Numbered from the stretch's first letter, positions 47,020 to 56,734 are shown. The stretch is DNA of 64,000 nt from an uncultured Lutimaribacter sp. (GCA_913061505.1 CAJXSO010000001.1:223519-287518), one strand, 5' to 3'. Notes: generated from the letters alone by a model not told the origin. Numbers and translations are program-made.

Positions 47020-48930
47020 CTAGCGTTCGGTCAGTTTCAGTTCGATCCGGCGGTTTTGCGCCCGCGCTTCCGGGGTGTTTTCCGGGTTCACCGGCTGAAA
47101 TTCCCCAAAACCATTCGCTGCCAGCCGGTTGGGCGGGATGCCCAAATTGGTGATCATGTGGCGCACCACCGACAAAGCCCGCGCTTGGCTTAGTTCCCAG
47201 TTATCCGCAAAATCGCCCTCGCCCGACAGCGGCACGTTGTCGGTATGGCCATCCACGCGGATGATCCAATCTAGCCCATCTGGAATTTCGCCCGCGACAT
47301 TGCGCAAAATGGCCGCCACTTTGGCCACTTCGCCCATGCCCGCGGCGCTAAGTTCGGCATCGCCAGGGGGGAACAGCACCTCGGAGGAGAACACAAACCT
47401 GTCGCCCTCGATGCGCACACCATCTTGGCCGCCCAAAATATCGCGCAAGCGGCCGAAAAATTCGCTGCGATATTTTTCCAGATCGCGTTTTTCCGCCTCC
47501 AGGCGCTGGCGTTCGGCCTCTTTTTCCGCCTCCAGGCGTTGGCGTTCCGCCTCTTTTTCCGCCTCAAGGCGCTGGCGCTCGGCCTCTTCCAACAGGCGGC
47601 GGCGGCGCTCTTCTGCAGCGGCGCGCGCCAAAGCTGCGTTCAAATCCGAGCCTAAAGTTTGCAGCTGCACCTTATCTGCGGCAGCGCGGTCTTTGTAATC
47701 ATCCAGCAACGCCTGCAGCGCGCCCAATTGCGTGCGCAGCGCCGCCACTTGCTGGTTCAGCAGCGCTTGCTGGCGTTGGGCCTGGGTGCTTTGCGCCTCG
47801 GCGCCTTGCAGGGCTTTATTGGCCTCGGCCAGCAAGATCTGGCGCTGCTCGGCCTCGGTTAGGGCGGTTTCTGCACGCCCTTCTGCGGCCAGTTTCGCCG
47901 CCAGGGCCTGTGCCAATTGGGCGCGCAGCGCCTGCGCATCTGCGGCCAATTCCGCCTCGCTTGCGTTCAATTTCTGGTTTTCTGCCAAGGCAGCGGCCAA
48001 ATCTTTGGCCAAATCATCTTCGGCAGCGCGGGCCGCGGCCAGCAATGTCAGCGTATCTTCGGCCTGTTTGCGCTGCGCCTCTAGGGCCATGGTCATGGCG
48101 GTCAGTTCAGCATCGGCATTTTCCAGGCGTTTGCGCAGGGCCTGGGCCGCTGCCGCCTCGGCCAGGCGGGCCATTTCTGCATCAGATAGCTGGGCGTCCA
48201 GCTGCGCCACCTTTCCCTGCAAATCGCCCAAATTGCTGCGCGCAGTGTCAAGATCGCTTTGCAAACTGGCAATCAAGGCCTGCAGCTGCTCTTCGCGCGT
48301 TTGCGCCTGGGCCGCGGCATCGCCTGCTTGTTGGCGCAAATCGGCGATCAGCGCCTCTAGCGCCTCGCGGCGCGCGGCTGCCAGGCGGGCCGCCTCGGCG
48401 CTGGCATCCAATTCTGCGCGGGCGCTGGCCAAGGCGGCATTCAACGCCTCTTGCTGCGACAACAGCGCGGTTTTCTCGCCCTCTAGCGTGGCCACATTGG
48501 CCAGGGCATCATCGCGCGCGGCCAACAAACTGGCCACTTGCGCCTCGAAGCTGGTGATCTGGCCTTGGGCGGCTTGCAATTCGGCCTCGCGCGCGCCCAG
48601 ATCTGCCTGCAGCGCGGCAATCAGGGCCTGCTGCGCCTGCGCCTCGGTGCGGGCTTGGGCCAGGGTGGCATCCAGCTCGCCCACCTGGGTAGATAGCGCC
48701 GCGCTGCGCCGCTGTTCCAGCCCCAGCGCCTGCGCCAAGGCCGCAATTTCTGATGACAGGCTGTCAAGCCGCTTGTCCTGGCCAGAAATCGTTTCGCGCA
48801 GCACGTATTGCATGACCATAAAGATCGTCAGCACGAAAACCAGCACCATCAACAGCCCGGTCACGGCATCCACAAACCCCGGCCAAATCGAGCCTTGCAG
48901 CCTTTGCCCAGTGCGGCGGGACAGCGCCAT
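47020..48930 (-). CDS. OmpA/MotB-like peptidoglycan-binding protein with long coiled coil
   Basis: A 636-residue membrane-anchored protein. A single span at about residues 19-45 (FVDAVTGLLMVLVFVLTIF) carries Asp21, placed like the proton-path Asp of MotB/TolR. Then come about 430 residues of Ala/Gln/Leu-rich coiled coil, including three 11-residue EAERQRLEAEK repeats. A C-terminal OmpA domain follows (VDGHTDNVPLSG, WELSQARALSVVRHM, GFGEFQPV), binding peptidoglycan. It is paired with the upstream MotA/ExbB-like gene two bases away. It probably couples proton flow to the envelope; the precise role is unknown. Confidence 0.88.
   Translation of the reverse strand: MALSRRTGQRLQGSIWPGFVDAVTGLLMVLVFVLTIFMVMQYVLRETISGQDKRLDSLSSEIAALAQALGLEQRRSAALSTQVGELDATLAQARTEAQAQQALIAALQADLGAREAELQAAQGQITSFEAQVASLLAARDDALANVATLEGEKTALLSQQEALNAALASARAELDASAEAARLAAARREALEALIADLRQQAGDAAAQAQTREEQLQALIASLQSDLDTARSNLGDLQGKVAQLDAQLSDAEMARLAEAAAAQALRKRLENADAELTAMTMALEAQRKQAEDTLTLLAAARAAEDDLAKDLAAALAENQKLNASEAELAADAQALRAQLAQALAAKLAAEGRAETALTEAEQRQILLAEANKALQGAEAQSTQAQRQQALLNQQVAALRTQLGALQALLDDYKDRAAADKVQLQTLGSDLNAALARAAAEERRRRLLEEAERQRLEAEKEAERQRLEAEKEAERQRLEAEKRDLEKYRSEFFGRLRDILGGQDGVRIEGDRFVFSSEVLFPPGDAELSAAGMGEVAKVAAILRNVAGEIPDGLDWIIRVDGHTDNVPLSGEGDFADNWELSQARALSVVRHMITNLGIPPNRLAANGFGEFQPVNPENTPEARAQNRRIELKLTER
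47488..47586 (-). repeat. Three tandem 33-bp repeats within the OmpA-like gene
   Basis: Units at 47488-47520, 47521-47553 and 47554-47586 each encode EAERQRLEAEK and differ at only a few bases. They extend the coiled coil in exact 11-residue (three heptad-like turn) steps and could vary in number between strains. Confidence 0.9.
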
Positions 48931-48932
48931 GC

Positions 48933-50153
48933 CTAGCCCTCGCTGCCGGTGTCGTTAGGGTCGGTTTTCTGGATGGGCGCCCCAAAATGCAGCCGCACGG
49001 GCGTGGCTTTGCCGCGCCCTGCCACGGCCTGGGTCAGCGCGTTTAATTCTTGGCGCAGCTGTTCTACGCTTTCTTGGCGGCCGGCGCTGATTTCTTCCAA
49101 AATACGCAGCAATTGCACATCGATCGATCGCAGGCGCATGCGGCTTTCGGCATCTATTCCATCGCCCTGGCCCTGTGTGCCCACGGCCTGTGCCAGCTCG
49201 GCTTGCGCCTCGGCCAGGCGGCTGATTGCATCGTGCACAGCGCCTGATCCTGCCAGCCGGTCGGTCAGCCGCTCGACCGATACCGCCAAAGACGACAGCT
49301 GCCGTTCCAGCGCCTGGCGGCCATGCTCGCCCTCGGCGTGCAGCTGTTGCAAGCCCTGCATTTGGCCCGACATACGATCCATAAGCTGGATCATCACCGC
49401 CTGATCGCCGCTATCGCCCTCGTGGCCAGAAAACCCCAGCCGCGTGATCGAGCTGAGCCATTCCTCCAGCTCGCGGTAAAAGCGGTTTTGCCCATGGCCT
49501 GCAAAAAGCTCGAGCAGCCCCACCACCAACGAGCCTGCCAAGCCCAGCAAAGACGAGCCAAACGCCACCCCCATGCCAGACAGCTGCGCATCAAGCCCGC
49601 TCATCAGCCGGCCAAACACCGCAACGCCCTCTTCGCCCTCTTGCGGGGCCAGGCCGCGGATGGTGTCAACCAAGGCGGGCACAGTGGTGGCCAGCCCATA
49701 GAATGTGCCCAAAAGGCCCAAGAAAATCAGCAAGTTGACGATATAGCGCGTAATCTCGCGATCTTCGTCGATACGGGTTGAAACCGAATCCAGGATCGAG
49801 CGGGTGCTGGTGGCGGCAATCTGCATCTGCGCCGCGCGCGAGCGCAGCAATGTGGCCAAAGGCGCCAACAACACAGGCGCGCGCCCCACGCTGCCACCAT
49901 CGCGGGCAAAGCCCACGATCCACCGCACCGAGGTCAGCAATTGCGCCACCTGCCAAAAACAGGCCAACACCCCCAAGATGAACACAAACAGGATAAACCC
50001 GTTCAAATAGGGGTTTGCGTCAAAAATCGGCATGACGGTGGGCAGCGCCATCATCACAACCACGCCGGTCAATGCCAGCACCAGCACCATCAGAACAATC
50101 TGACGGATTGGCAGGGTGAAATGTGGCTCGGCCTCGCGGTCCGGCTGATCCAT
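48933..50153 (-). CDS. MotA/TolQ/ExbB-type proton channel protein
   Basis: A 406-residue inner-membrane protein. Two spans near the N-terminus (about 15-40 and 48-72) precede a MotA/ExbB-type pair at about 140-165 (YIVNLLIFLGLLGTFYGLATTVPAL) and 196-220 (GMGVAFGSSLLGLAGSLVVGLLE). A long cytoplasmic tail with coiled-coil character follows. The start is the ATG at 50153, behind AGGA; upstream ATGs at 50198 exist. It probably forms a proton-driven stator with the downstream OmpA-like protein. Confidence 0.87.
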   Translation of the reverse strand: MDQPDREAEPHFTLPIRQIVLMVLVLALTGVVVMMALPTVMPIFDANPYLNGFILFVFILGVLACFWQVAQLLTSVRWIVGFARDGGSVGRAPVLLAPLATLLRSRAAQMQIAATSTRSILDSVSTRIDEDREITRYIVNLLIFLGLLGTFYGLATTVPALVDTIRGLAPQEGEEGVAVFGRLMSGLDAQLSGMGVAFGSSLLGLAGSLVVGLLELFAGHGQNRFYRELEEWLSSITRLGFSGHEGDSGDQAVMIQLMDRMSGQMQGLQQLHAEGEHGRQALERQLSSLAVSVERLTDRLAGSGAVHDAISRLAEAQAELAQAVGTQGQGDGIDAESRMRLRSIDVQLLRILEEISAGRQESVEQLRQELNALTQAVAGRGKATPVRLHFGAPIQKTDPNDTGSEG

Positions 50154-50220
50154 AAGGTCAGTTCCTGACACTATTTTCCTTTCCCGCAGCTTACGCATTG
50201 GCCCTGCGTAAGCCAAGGTC

Positions 50221-50751
50221 TTATCCGCATAGGTTGCGCACCTGCTGGTCTAGCCAGGCCAAATCGGGATCGTGAATGCCCAACTGCTGCAAATGGGCAA
50301 CGGTATTGTGCAAATATTCTGCATTGGGCCCCCGCCCGCCGGTGGCGTTGGCGATAATTTGGGCCTGCTCGGCCAGGGGCAGGCCACCGCAATATTGCGC
50401 GTGCCGCGGGTCGATCACATAGCACACCGCCTGCACCTGCCGCCCATCTTGCAACTGCACCGGCAAGATCTGTTCCAGATAGGCCGAAGACACCAATTCG
50501 CGGTCGCGCAGATAGGCCATCACCTGCGCCTCTTCGCCCGCACGCACCTGAAAGGCCACGCCCGTGCACAGCGCATCGGTGGCGGCATCTAGGGCCAGCA
50601 CCAGCCCTGGCGCCTGCGGCGTGCCGCGATGGTGGATCGAGCGCATGCAAAACGATCTGTGCCACCCTTCCAGCCGGGCCACCACCTGCGCCTGCGGCTG
50701 AAAGCCGGGGTTCCACAGCAAAGATCCATATCCAAATACCCAAAGTGTCAT
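50221..50751 (-). CDS. Gamma-glutamylcyclotransferase (ChaC-like)
   Basis: A 176-residue ChaC/GGCT-fold enzyme, which converts gamma-glutamyl compounds such as glutathione to 5-oxoproline. The substrate loop is VFGYGSLLWNPGF at residues about 4-16, and the catalytic Glu is probably in RDREL. The PGLVLALD and YLHNTVAHLQQLGI segments are typical. The frame runs upstream across the divergent DUF2125 gene, but the ATG at 50751 is the only start that gives the family N-terminus. Confidence 0.92.
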   Translation of the reverse strand: MTLWVFGYGSLLWNPGFQPQAQVVARLEGWHRSFCMRSIHHRGTPQAPGLVLALDAATDALCTGVAFQVRAGEEAQVMAYLRDRELVSSAYLEQILPVQLQDGRQVQAVCYVIDPRHAQYCGGLPLAEQAQIIANATGGRGPNAEYLHNTVAHLQQLGIHDPDLAWLDQQVRNLCG

Positions 50752-50815
50752 AGTGCTGGCCCTAGTGCTTTGACCCCTGTAAACACTGCCTGCAACCGAA
50801 TGGAAAGTGCCCATC

Positions 50816-51820
50816 ATGAAACGCCTGCTTGCCATCGTCTTGATCGCCGCCAGCCTTTGGGCGGGGTATTGGTTTATGGGGGCAACCGGGCTGAAACGCG
50901 GGCTAGAGGCATGGCTGCAAGAGCGCCGCACAGCCGGGTGGCAGGCCGATGTGGCAGATCTAAGCGTGGTGGGCTTTCCAAACCGTTTCGACACCACCTT
51001 TAACGAATTTGTCTTGGCCGACCCTGCCAGCGGCTGGGCATGGCAGGCGCCATTTTTCCAATTGCTGGCGCTCAGCTATCAACCCAACCATGTGATCGCG
51101 GTTTGGCCAAACAGCCAAACCCTGGCCACGCCTTTGCAAAAGTTTCAGATCAGCAGCGCCAGCATGCAAGCCAGCTTGCGCTTGGGTAGCAGCACTGATC
51201 TGCCGCTCGAGCGGGCCAATCTGGTGGCCGATACGCTGCTGATCACCGACGAGGGTGGCGAAAGCACCGCGATGACCGCGCTGCGCGTGGCGGTCGAGCG
51301 GGTTGCGGGCTATGACGCACGCTATCATTTCGGCCTTGCCGCCGAAGATCTCGAGCCCGCAAAAACGGCCCGCTTGGCGCTGGATATGGGGGGCAACCTG
51401 CCCCCCCGTTTCAGCAATTTTCGCGCCGATATCACCGCTGAATTCAGCCAAAGATGGGACCGCGCCGCACTGGAAACGCGCCGCCCCCAGCCTGTGATGA
51501 TTGATATCGCCGCAATTAATGCGCAATGGGGCCAGATGGAATTGGCCATAGCCGGCAAATTACACATCGATGCCGCAGGCGTGCCCACGGGCCAAGTGGT
51601 GATCAAGGCCCGCAATTGGCGCGATATTCTGGCCATGGCCGTGGCCAGCGGCGCGGTGCCACAGGCGCTGGCCCGTCAGGCCGAACAGGGGTTGCAGATG
51701 CTGGCGCAGATGTCGGGCGACCCAAACACCTTGGATCTGCCCATCGATTTTCGTGCCGGGCTGATGATGGTGGGCGGGGTGCTGCCCCTGGGGCCCGCGC
51801 CGAAACTGCAGCTGCGCTAG
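50816..51820 (+). CDS. DUF2125 domain-containing protein
   Basis: A 334-residue protein with an N-terminal signal anchor (MKRLLAIVLIAASLWAGYWFM) followed by a DUF2125 domain that is probably periplasmic. The GFPNRFDTTFNEFVLADP segment at about residues 44-61 is characteristic. Function is unknown. The ATG at 50816 follows GGAAAG; the GTG at 50807 lies within that Shine-Dalgarno region and is unlikely. It ends 6 bp from convergent tyrA. Confidence 0.88.
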   Translation: MKRLLAIVLIAASLWAGYWFMGATGLKRGLEAWLQERRTAGWQADVADLSVVGFPNRFDTTFNEFVLADPASGWAWQAPFFQLLALSYQPNHVIAVWPNSQTLATPLQKFQISSASMQASLRLGSSTDLPLERANLVADTLLITDEGGESTAMTALRVAVERVAGYDARYHFGLAAEDLEPAKTARLALDMGGNLPPRFSNFRADITAEFSQRWDRAALETRRPQPVMIDIAAINAQWGQMELAIAGKLHIDAAGVPTGQVVIKARNWRDILAMAVASGAVPQALARQAEQGLQMLAQMSGDPNTLDLPIDFRAGLMMVGGVLPLGPAPKLQLR

Positions 51821-51826
51821 GCGGCT

Positions 51827-52747
51827 TTAGCCATCTTTCTTGGCGCGGCCAAAATCGGGGGCATCGGTATCTTGGCCGGCCTCGATGATACCGCGGCGAA
51901 TGGCGCGGGTGCGCGTGAAATAGTCAAACAGCAAGTCACCATCGCCTTGGCGAATGGCACGTTGCAGCGCAAACAGCTCTTCGGTGAAGCGCCCCAAAAT
52001 TTCCAACGTGGCGTCTTTGTTGGTTAAAAACACATCGCGCCACATCGTGGGGTCAGAGGCGGCAATGCGGGTGAAATCGCGAAAACCTGCCGCAGAATAT
52101 TTGATCACTTCGCTATCTGTCACGCGGCGCAAATCATCGGCCACGCCTACCATTGTATAGGCAATCAGGTGGGGGGTGTGGCTGGTTACGGCCAGCACCA
52201 GATCGTGGTGATCGGCATCCATCTGATCCACATTGGCGCCCATGCCCTGCCACAGGGCCTGCAGCTGCGCCACGGCCTGGGGGCTGGCGCCCTCGGCTGG
52301 CACAATCAGGCACCAGCGGTTGTCAAACAGGGTGGCAAAGCCCGATTCCGGGCCTGAATGCTCGGTCCCGGCCAAGGGGTGGGCCGGGACGAAATGCACA
52401 TTTGCGGGCATATGCGGTTGCACCGCATCGATCACCGCGCGCTTGACCGAGCCCACATCGCTGACCGTGGCGCCAGGTTTGAGATGCGGGGCTATTTCCT
52501 GGGCCACAGCGCCCATCGCACCCACTGGCACGCAAAGCACCACCAGATCTGCATCTTTCACTGCCTCAACGGCGGTGTCGCACACCCGGTCTACCAGGTT
52601 GATACGGCGCGCCGTGTCGCGGGTGGCTGCGGTGCGGGCATAGCCTGTGACCTCGGCGGCCAGGCCCCGGCGGCGCATGGCCAACGCCATAGAGCCCGCA
52701 ATCAGCCCCAGCCCGATCAGCGCAACGCGGTTATAAATCACGCTCAT
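51827..52747 (-). CDS. tyrA: Prephenate/arogenate dehydrogenase
   Basis: NAD(P)-dependent oxidative decarboxylase of the tyrosine branch, 306 residues. The dinucleotide motif is [18 protein letters not shown], followed by [19 protein letters not shown] and the active-site segment [10 protein letters not shown]. It overlaps hisC by four bases (ATGA) in a two-gene operon; HisC paralogues act as aromatic aminotransferases, which makes the pairing sensible. Confidence 0.95.
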   Translation of the reverse strand: MSVIYNRVALIGLGLIAGSMALAMRRRGLAAEVTGYARTAATRDTARRINLVDRVCDTAVEAVKDADLVVLCVPVGAMGAVAQEIAPHLKPGATVSDVGSVKRAVIDAVQPHMPANVHFVPAHPLAGTEHSGPESGFATLFDNRWCLIVPAEGASPQAVAQLQALWQGMGANVDQMDADHHDLVLAVTSHTPHLIAYTMVGVADDLRRVTDSEVIKYSAAGFRDFTRIAASDPTMWRDVFLTNKDATLEILGRFTEELFALQRAIRQGDGDLLFDYFTRTRAIRRGIIEAGQDTDAPDFGRAKKDG

Positions 52748-53829
52748 GGCTGGCCTGCCAGAAATTGGCCAATGCCATGGGCCACACGGCGGCAGGCCGC
52801 CTCGTCGCCCACGGTGATGCGCAGGGCATTTGGCAGCTGATATCCCGCCACAGCCCGCACGATGATGCCATCAGCGCGCAAAGCGGCATCGCAGGCCTTG
52901 GCGGTATCTGCATCTGCAAAACGGGCCAGCACGAAATTGGCATGGCTTTCGTCGCACTCCAGCCCGTGGCCCAACAGCGCCTCGCGCAGCCAGTGCCGCC
53001 ACTTGGCGTTCTCGGCCTGGCAGCGGGCGGTAAAATCGGTGTCGCGCACTGCGGCCTCGGCTGCGGCCATTTGCGGCTCGGACAGGTTAAAGGGCTGGCG
53101 CAGGCGGTTGAGCACATCAATCACCGGGCGCGCGGCATAGCCCCAACCAATGCGCAAGCCGCCCAAGCCGTAAATCTTTGAAAAGGTGCGCGTCATGATC
53201 ACATTGGCAAACTGATCGGTCAGTGCCGCGCCGCCATCGAACCCATCGACAAATTCGGTATAGGCACCGTCATGCACCAGCACCACATTTTCAGGCAGGC
53301 CAGAGGCTAGGCGCAATACCTCGTCTTTTTCCAGATAGGTGCCGGTGGGGTTGGCCGGGTTGGCCACAAACACGATACGCGTGCGCGGCGTGATCGCGGC
53401 CAAAATGGCATCAACATCGATCTTGCGATCTTTTTCAGGCACTTCTACCGGGGTTGCCCCCACAGCGCGCGCCAGAATGGGATACATGGAAAACCCATGC
53501 TGGGTGGTGATCACCTCGTCGCCCGGGCCGGCATAGGCCTGCGCCACAAATTGCAACACCTCGTCCGAGCCCACACCGCAGATGATGCGCCCGGCATCCA
53601 GGCCATGCACCTCGGCGATGGCAGCGCGCAGGGCGCCGTGATCGGTGTTTGGATAGCGGTGCAGGCTGTGGGCTGCGCGCGCAAAGGCCTCGCGGGCTTT
53701 GTCGCTGCATCCTGCCGGGTTCTCATTGGCTGACAGTTTCAATACGTCAGTGCGGCCCGCCAAAGTGCTCTCGCCGCTGACATAAAGCGCGATGTCCATA
53801 ATTCCGGGCTGCGGCACAAGTTTCGTCAT
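52744..53829 (-). CDS. hisC: Histidinol-phosphate aminotransferase / aromatic aminotransferase
   Basis: Class I/II PLP aminotransferase, 361 residues. Motifs include [40 protein letters not shown] and the PLP-lysine motif [17 protein letters not shown] with Lys218. In Alphaproteobacteria this enzyme often serves both histidine synthesis and phenylalanine/tyrosine transamination. Its position directly before tyrA supports the aromatic role as well. Confidence 0.94.
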   Translation of the reverse strand: MTKLVPQPGIMDIALYVSGESTLAGRTDVLKLSANENPAGCSDKAREAFARAAHSLHRYPNTDHGALRAAIAEVHGLDAGRIICGVGSDEVLQFVAQAYAGPGDEVITTQHGFSMYPILARAVGATPVEVPEKDRKIDVDAILAAITPRTRIVFVANPANPTGTYLEKDEVLRLASGLPENVVLVHDGAYTEFVDGFDGGAALTDQFANVIMTRTFSKIYGLGGLRIGWGYAARPVIDVLNRLRQPFNLSEPQMAAAEAAVRDTDFTARCQAENAKWRHWLREALLGHGLECDESHANFVLARFADADTAKACDAALRADGIIVRAVAGYQLPNALRITVGDEAACRRVAHGIGQFLAGQP

Positions 53830-53948
53830 GATGATCTCCTCAACCCCCCTATTAGCGGCGGGTTTTCAGATAGGAAAGATCATTCCGCGCGTGATAAAAT
53901 GGCGCACGGCCCGCGGTGCAGAATGGCCACGCGCAAGGCACGCGCGCC

Positions 53949-53987
53949 CAGGCACAGGGCAGGGACAGGGGCAGGCACAGGGCAGGG
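53949..53987 (-). repeat. Direct 16-bp repeat in the rpsD-hisC gap
   Basis: CAGGCACAGGGCAGGG occurs exactly at 53949-53964 and 53972-53987, 23 bp apart, within a purine-rich stretch of GGCAGGG/ACAGGG units just downstream of the rpsD terminator. It looks like a simple local duplication. Confidence 0.6.
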
Positions 53988-53997
53988 CAAAGAAAAA

Positions 53998-54023
53998 CCC
54001 CACCATTTTTGCAAATGATGGGG
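53998..54023 (-). terminator. Rho-independent terminator of rpsD
   Basis: CCCCACCATTT (53998-54008) and AAATGATGGGG (54013-54023) form an 11-bp stem with one mismatch and loop TTGC. Read leftward, the complement of AAAGAAAAA supplies a U-rich tail. It is 26 bp after the rpsD stop codon. Confidence 0.85.
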
Positions 54024-54049
54024 CCAATTTCTGCGTGGTGCGGCGAAGA

Positions 54050-54670
54050 TTAGTTCTTCGCGTAGAATTCCACAACCAGGTTCGGTTCCATGATCACCGG
54101 GTAGGGCACATCGGCCAGCGAGGGCGTGCGCACGAAAGTGGCGGTCATTTTCGAATGGTCGGCATCGATGTAATCGGGCACGTCACGCTCGGCCAGTTGC
54201 ACGGCTTCCAGCAGCACGGTCAACTGTTTCGAACGATCGCGCACTTCGATCACGTCACCCTCTTTTACGCGGTACGAGGGGATGTTGACGCGCTTGCCGT
54301 TCACCAGCACATGGCCGTGGTTTACGAACTGACGCGCAGCAAATACGGTTGCCACGAATTTCGCGCGATACACAACCGCGTCCAGGCGGCGCTCCAGCAG
54401 GCCGATCAGGTTTTCACCGGTGTCGCCCTTAACACGCTCGGCTTCGGCGTAGATGCGGCGGAACTGTTTTTCGGTCAGGTCGCCATAGTAGCCTTTCAGC
54501 TTTTGCTTGGCGCGCAGCTGGGTGCCGAAATCCGACAGTTTGGCCTTGCGGCGCTGGCCGTGCTGGCCGGGGCCATATTCGCGGCGGTTAACGGGCGATT
54601 TGGGGCGGCCCCAAATGTTTTCGCCCATGCGACGGTCGATTTTGTACTTGGCAGACGTGCGTTTGGTCAC
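54050..54670 (-). CDS. rpsD: 30S ribosomal protein S4
   Basis: Primary 16S rRNA-binding protein of the small subunit, 206 residues. It has the N-terminal [20 protein letters not shown] segment and a C-terminal S4 RNA-binding domain ([35 protein letters not shown] in parts). The start is GTG at 54670, with GGAAGGAT nine bases upstream. No ATG would give the right N-terminus, so automated calls may begin upstream or downstream of it. It stands alone with its own terminator. Confidence 0.97.
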   Translation of the reverse strand: MTKRTSAKYKIDRRMGENIWGRPKSPVNRREYGPGQHGQRRKAKLSDFGTQLRAKQKLKGYYGDLTEKQFRRIYAEAERVKGDTGENLIGLLERRLDAVVYRAKFVATVFAARQFVNHGHVLVNGKRVNIPSYRVKEGDVIEVRDRSKQLTVLLEAVQLAERDVPDYIDADHSKMTATFVRTPSLADVPYPVIMEPNLVVEFYAKN

Positions 54671-54851
54671 GGCTGATATCCTTCCTATAAATGCAGGCCT
54701 TGCGGCCAGAATGAAGGGCGTTGTCCTTTGGCATTGCACATGCGCGTGCATAACAATACCCGACAGGCGTCCCCTTGCGGGGGCCACCAACACCAATAGG
54801 GGGGGCTAATGGCGAATGCCTGCCCCAGTGTCAAGCAGATTCGCCCCGGCC

Positions 54852-55925
54852 CTAGGCCGCTTTGTGCAGCAATATCGCGGCATCTGTGGCGCTTAGGCTG
54901 CGGCGCGCAAAACTGCCATAGCTGCTTGTGTCATGTTCAAGCACCGGCTGCAGGGCAAACAGGCGCTGGCGATCTGCGTCAGACAGGGTGGACAGGGCCG
55001 TGCTGGCGGGGTGAAAGCTTTCGCATTCCACGCCATTGGCCCAAACCACATGATGGGCGGGCAGCATCAGGTGTATGTATGTCACCTCGCGCAGGGCGCT
55101 ATCCACCACAACCGTGCGGCCATTCACCAGATCGGCGGCGCGCACCAGCACCTCAGGCGTGTTAAACAGCGCCCGGGCAGAGGGGCCGGTCACCAAAAGC
55201 CGGTGTTCGGGCGATAGCAGCAGCTCTTGATCTGGCCGTTCGATACCAAAGGCCCCTGCCCGCACACGCACAGGGCGCAGGTTTGGCATGGCAAACAGCC
55301 GAGCCCCTGTCATCCGGCGCTGGCCGATCCATAAGATATCTTGCGCTCCGCTGTCTTTGGTCTGCACCTGCTGGCCCTCGCGCAGCGCCTCTACGGGGCG
55401 GGGGCCCTGCGGTGTTTGGATCATGGTGCCGGGGGTAAAGCAAATCACCCCCCCGCTGGCCGGGCCCATGGGGTTTGCGCGGGCCTGGTTGCCCAAATTG
55501 TGATGCACCACCCATAAATCGCGCATGCGCGGCGGCACCTGGCCCGAGAACATCACCAAGGGCTGCCCCCCGTGGCCCACAGGTATCACTGTTAGCGTAT
55601 AGGTTTTCAGCCCATCGCTGACGATAATGGCAGTGTCATCTGAAAGCATGGCAGCCTCGTCTGCTGCCTGTTGCCGCGCCAGCGTGTCGCCCATAGCAAC
55701 GCCCACCAGCCGGCGCACCGCACGCGCAGCGCGCTTGCGGCTATCTTCTTGCATGTCTGCATCTTCCAGCCGCAACGTCGAGGCAGGCCCATCCACGCGG
55801 ATAAGCTCGCCCCCCCACGACCAAGCAGCGCCCACTGTCAGAATATCAATTGGGGCGGCTTGAAAGCCGTCTAGTGCCGTTTGCGACCAAGAGATGACAA
55901 ACGTGCCCCCACAGCCCGTTTTCAT
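54852..55925 (-). CDS. Hint-domain (hedgehog/intein-type) protein
   Basis: A 357-residue protein with a Hint_2 domain common in Rhodobacterales. The domain starts at about residue 161 with ICFTPGTMIQTPQGPRPVEAL, where Cys162 is the expected nucleophile. It continues with LLSPEHRLLVTG and ends near HHVVWANGVECESFHPAS. The N-terminal 155 residues show no recognised domain. Hint modules can self-cleave; whether this one does is unknown. No signal peptide is evident, but related proteins are often secreted by type I systems. Confidence 0.86.
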   Translation of the reverse strand: MKTGCGGTFVISWSQTALDGFQAAPIDILTVGAAWSWGGELIRVDGPASTLRLEDADMQEDSRKRAARAVRRLVGVAMGDTLARQQAADEAAMLSDDTAIIVSDGLKTYTLTVIPVGHGGQPLVMFSGQVPPRMRDLWVVHHNLGNQARANPMGPASGGVICFTPGTMIQTPQGPRPVEALREGQQVQTKDSGAQDILWIGQRRMTGARLFAMPNLRPVRVRAGAFGIERPDQELLLSPEHRLLVTGPSARALFNTPEVLVRAADLVNGRTVVVDSALREVTYIHLMLPAHHVVWANGVECESFHPASTALSTLSDADRQRLFALQPVLEHDTSSYGSFARRSLSATDAAILLHKAA

Positions 55926-56032
55926 ATCTTTGCCTGTCTGTCTGCCTCAGTTTTTTTATTGCTTTGATGCTAACAGATCTGCACTGCCCGGAAAAGTGTT
56001 TTTGTAACCGGCGCTAAACCACTGATTGCAGC

Positions 56033-56734
56033 CTAAACCGAAAGATAGGCATCGCGAATTTCGGGCTGGGCATTCAGCTCGTGCAATGTGCCCACAAATT
56101 TCTGGCTGCCGCCCTCGATAATCACCGCGCAATCGGCCACGGCGCGGGCGAAATGCAGGTTTTGTTCAGACAATAGCACTGTCAGCCCCTCGGCTTTCAG
56201 CTGTTGGATCACCCGCGCCATTTGTTCAACGATCACCGGGGCGATGCCCTCGCTTGGCTCGTCCAGCAGCACAAAGCTGGGGTTGCCCATCAAGGTGCGC
56301 GCGATGGTCAACATCTGCTGTTCCCCCCCCGAAAGCGCCTTGCCGCGGTTTCCCCGCCGTTCGGCCAGGTTGGGGAAAAGATCAAACAGCATGTCTTGGG
56401 TCCATGTCACCGTGCCATCGCGCGGGGCCTGGCGCCCTACCTCTAGGTTTTCCAGCACGGTCAGATCGGTGAAAATGCGCCGCTCTTCGGGCACATAGCC
56501 CAGGCCCAGCTTGGCCACGCGGTGGGCAGGCCAGCCGGTGATATTTTGGCCCTGAAAGGTGACATGGCCAGATTTCGGCTGCACCAGCTGCATGATCGAT
56601 TTCATTGTGGTGGTTTTGCCCGCACCGTTTCGGCCAAGCAATGCCACCACCTGCCCGCGGTCTACCTGAAAGCTGAGATTATTCAGCACATGGGCCTTGC
56701 CATAAAAGCTGTTGATATCGGCCAGCTCAAGCAT
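56033..56734 (-). CDS. livF: LIV-type ABC transporter ATP-binding protein (LivF)
   Basis: ATPase of a branched-chain-amino-acid-type importer, 233 residues. Walker A is GRNGAGKTTTMKS at about 36-48, the signature LSGGEQQMLTIARTL is at about 134-148 and Walker B is FVLLDEPSEGIAP. YVPEERRIFTDLTV is typical of LivF. The ATG at 56734 lies inside the 3' end of livG (8-bp overlap). It ends the Rieske-SBP-LivHM-LivG-LivF operon; the true substrate need not be an amino acid. Confidence 0.93.
   Translation of the reverse strand: MLELADINSFYGKAHVLNNLSFQVDRGQVVALLGRNGAGKTTTMKSIMQLVQPKSGHVTFQGQNITGWPAHRVAKLGLGYVPEERRIFTDLTVLENLEVGRQAPRDGTVTWTQDMLFDLFPNLAERRGNRGKALSGGEQQMLTIARTLMGNPSFVLLDEPSEGIAPVIVEQMARVIQQLKAEGLTVLLSEQNLHFARAVADCAVIIEGGSQKFVGTLHELNAQPEIRDAYLSV

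Noticed and set aside
47488..47586. Short CRISPR-like array
   Set aside because: The repeats are contiguous, lack unique spacers and encode in-frame coiled-coil repeats.
47020..50153. Zorya-type antiphage system
   Set aside because: Only a MotA/OmpA-like pair is present; zorC, zorD and zorE are missing and the neighbours are housekeeping genes.
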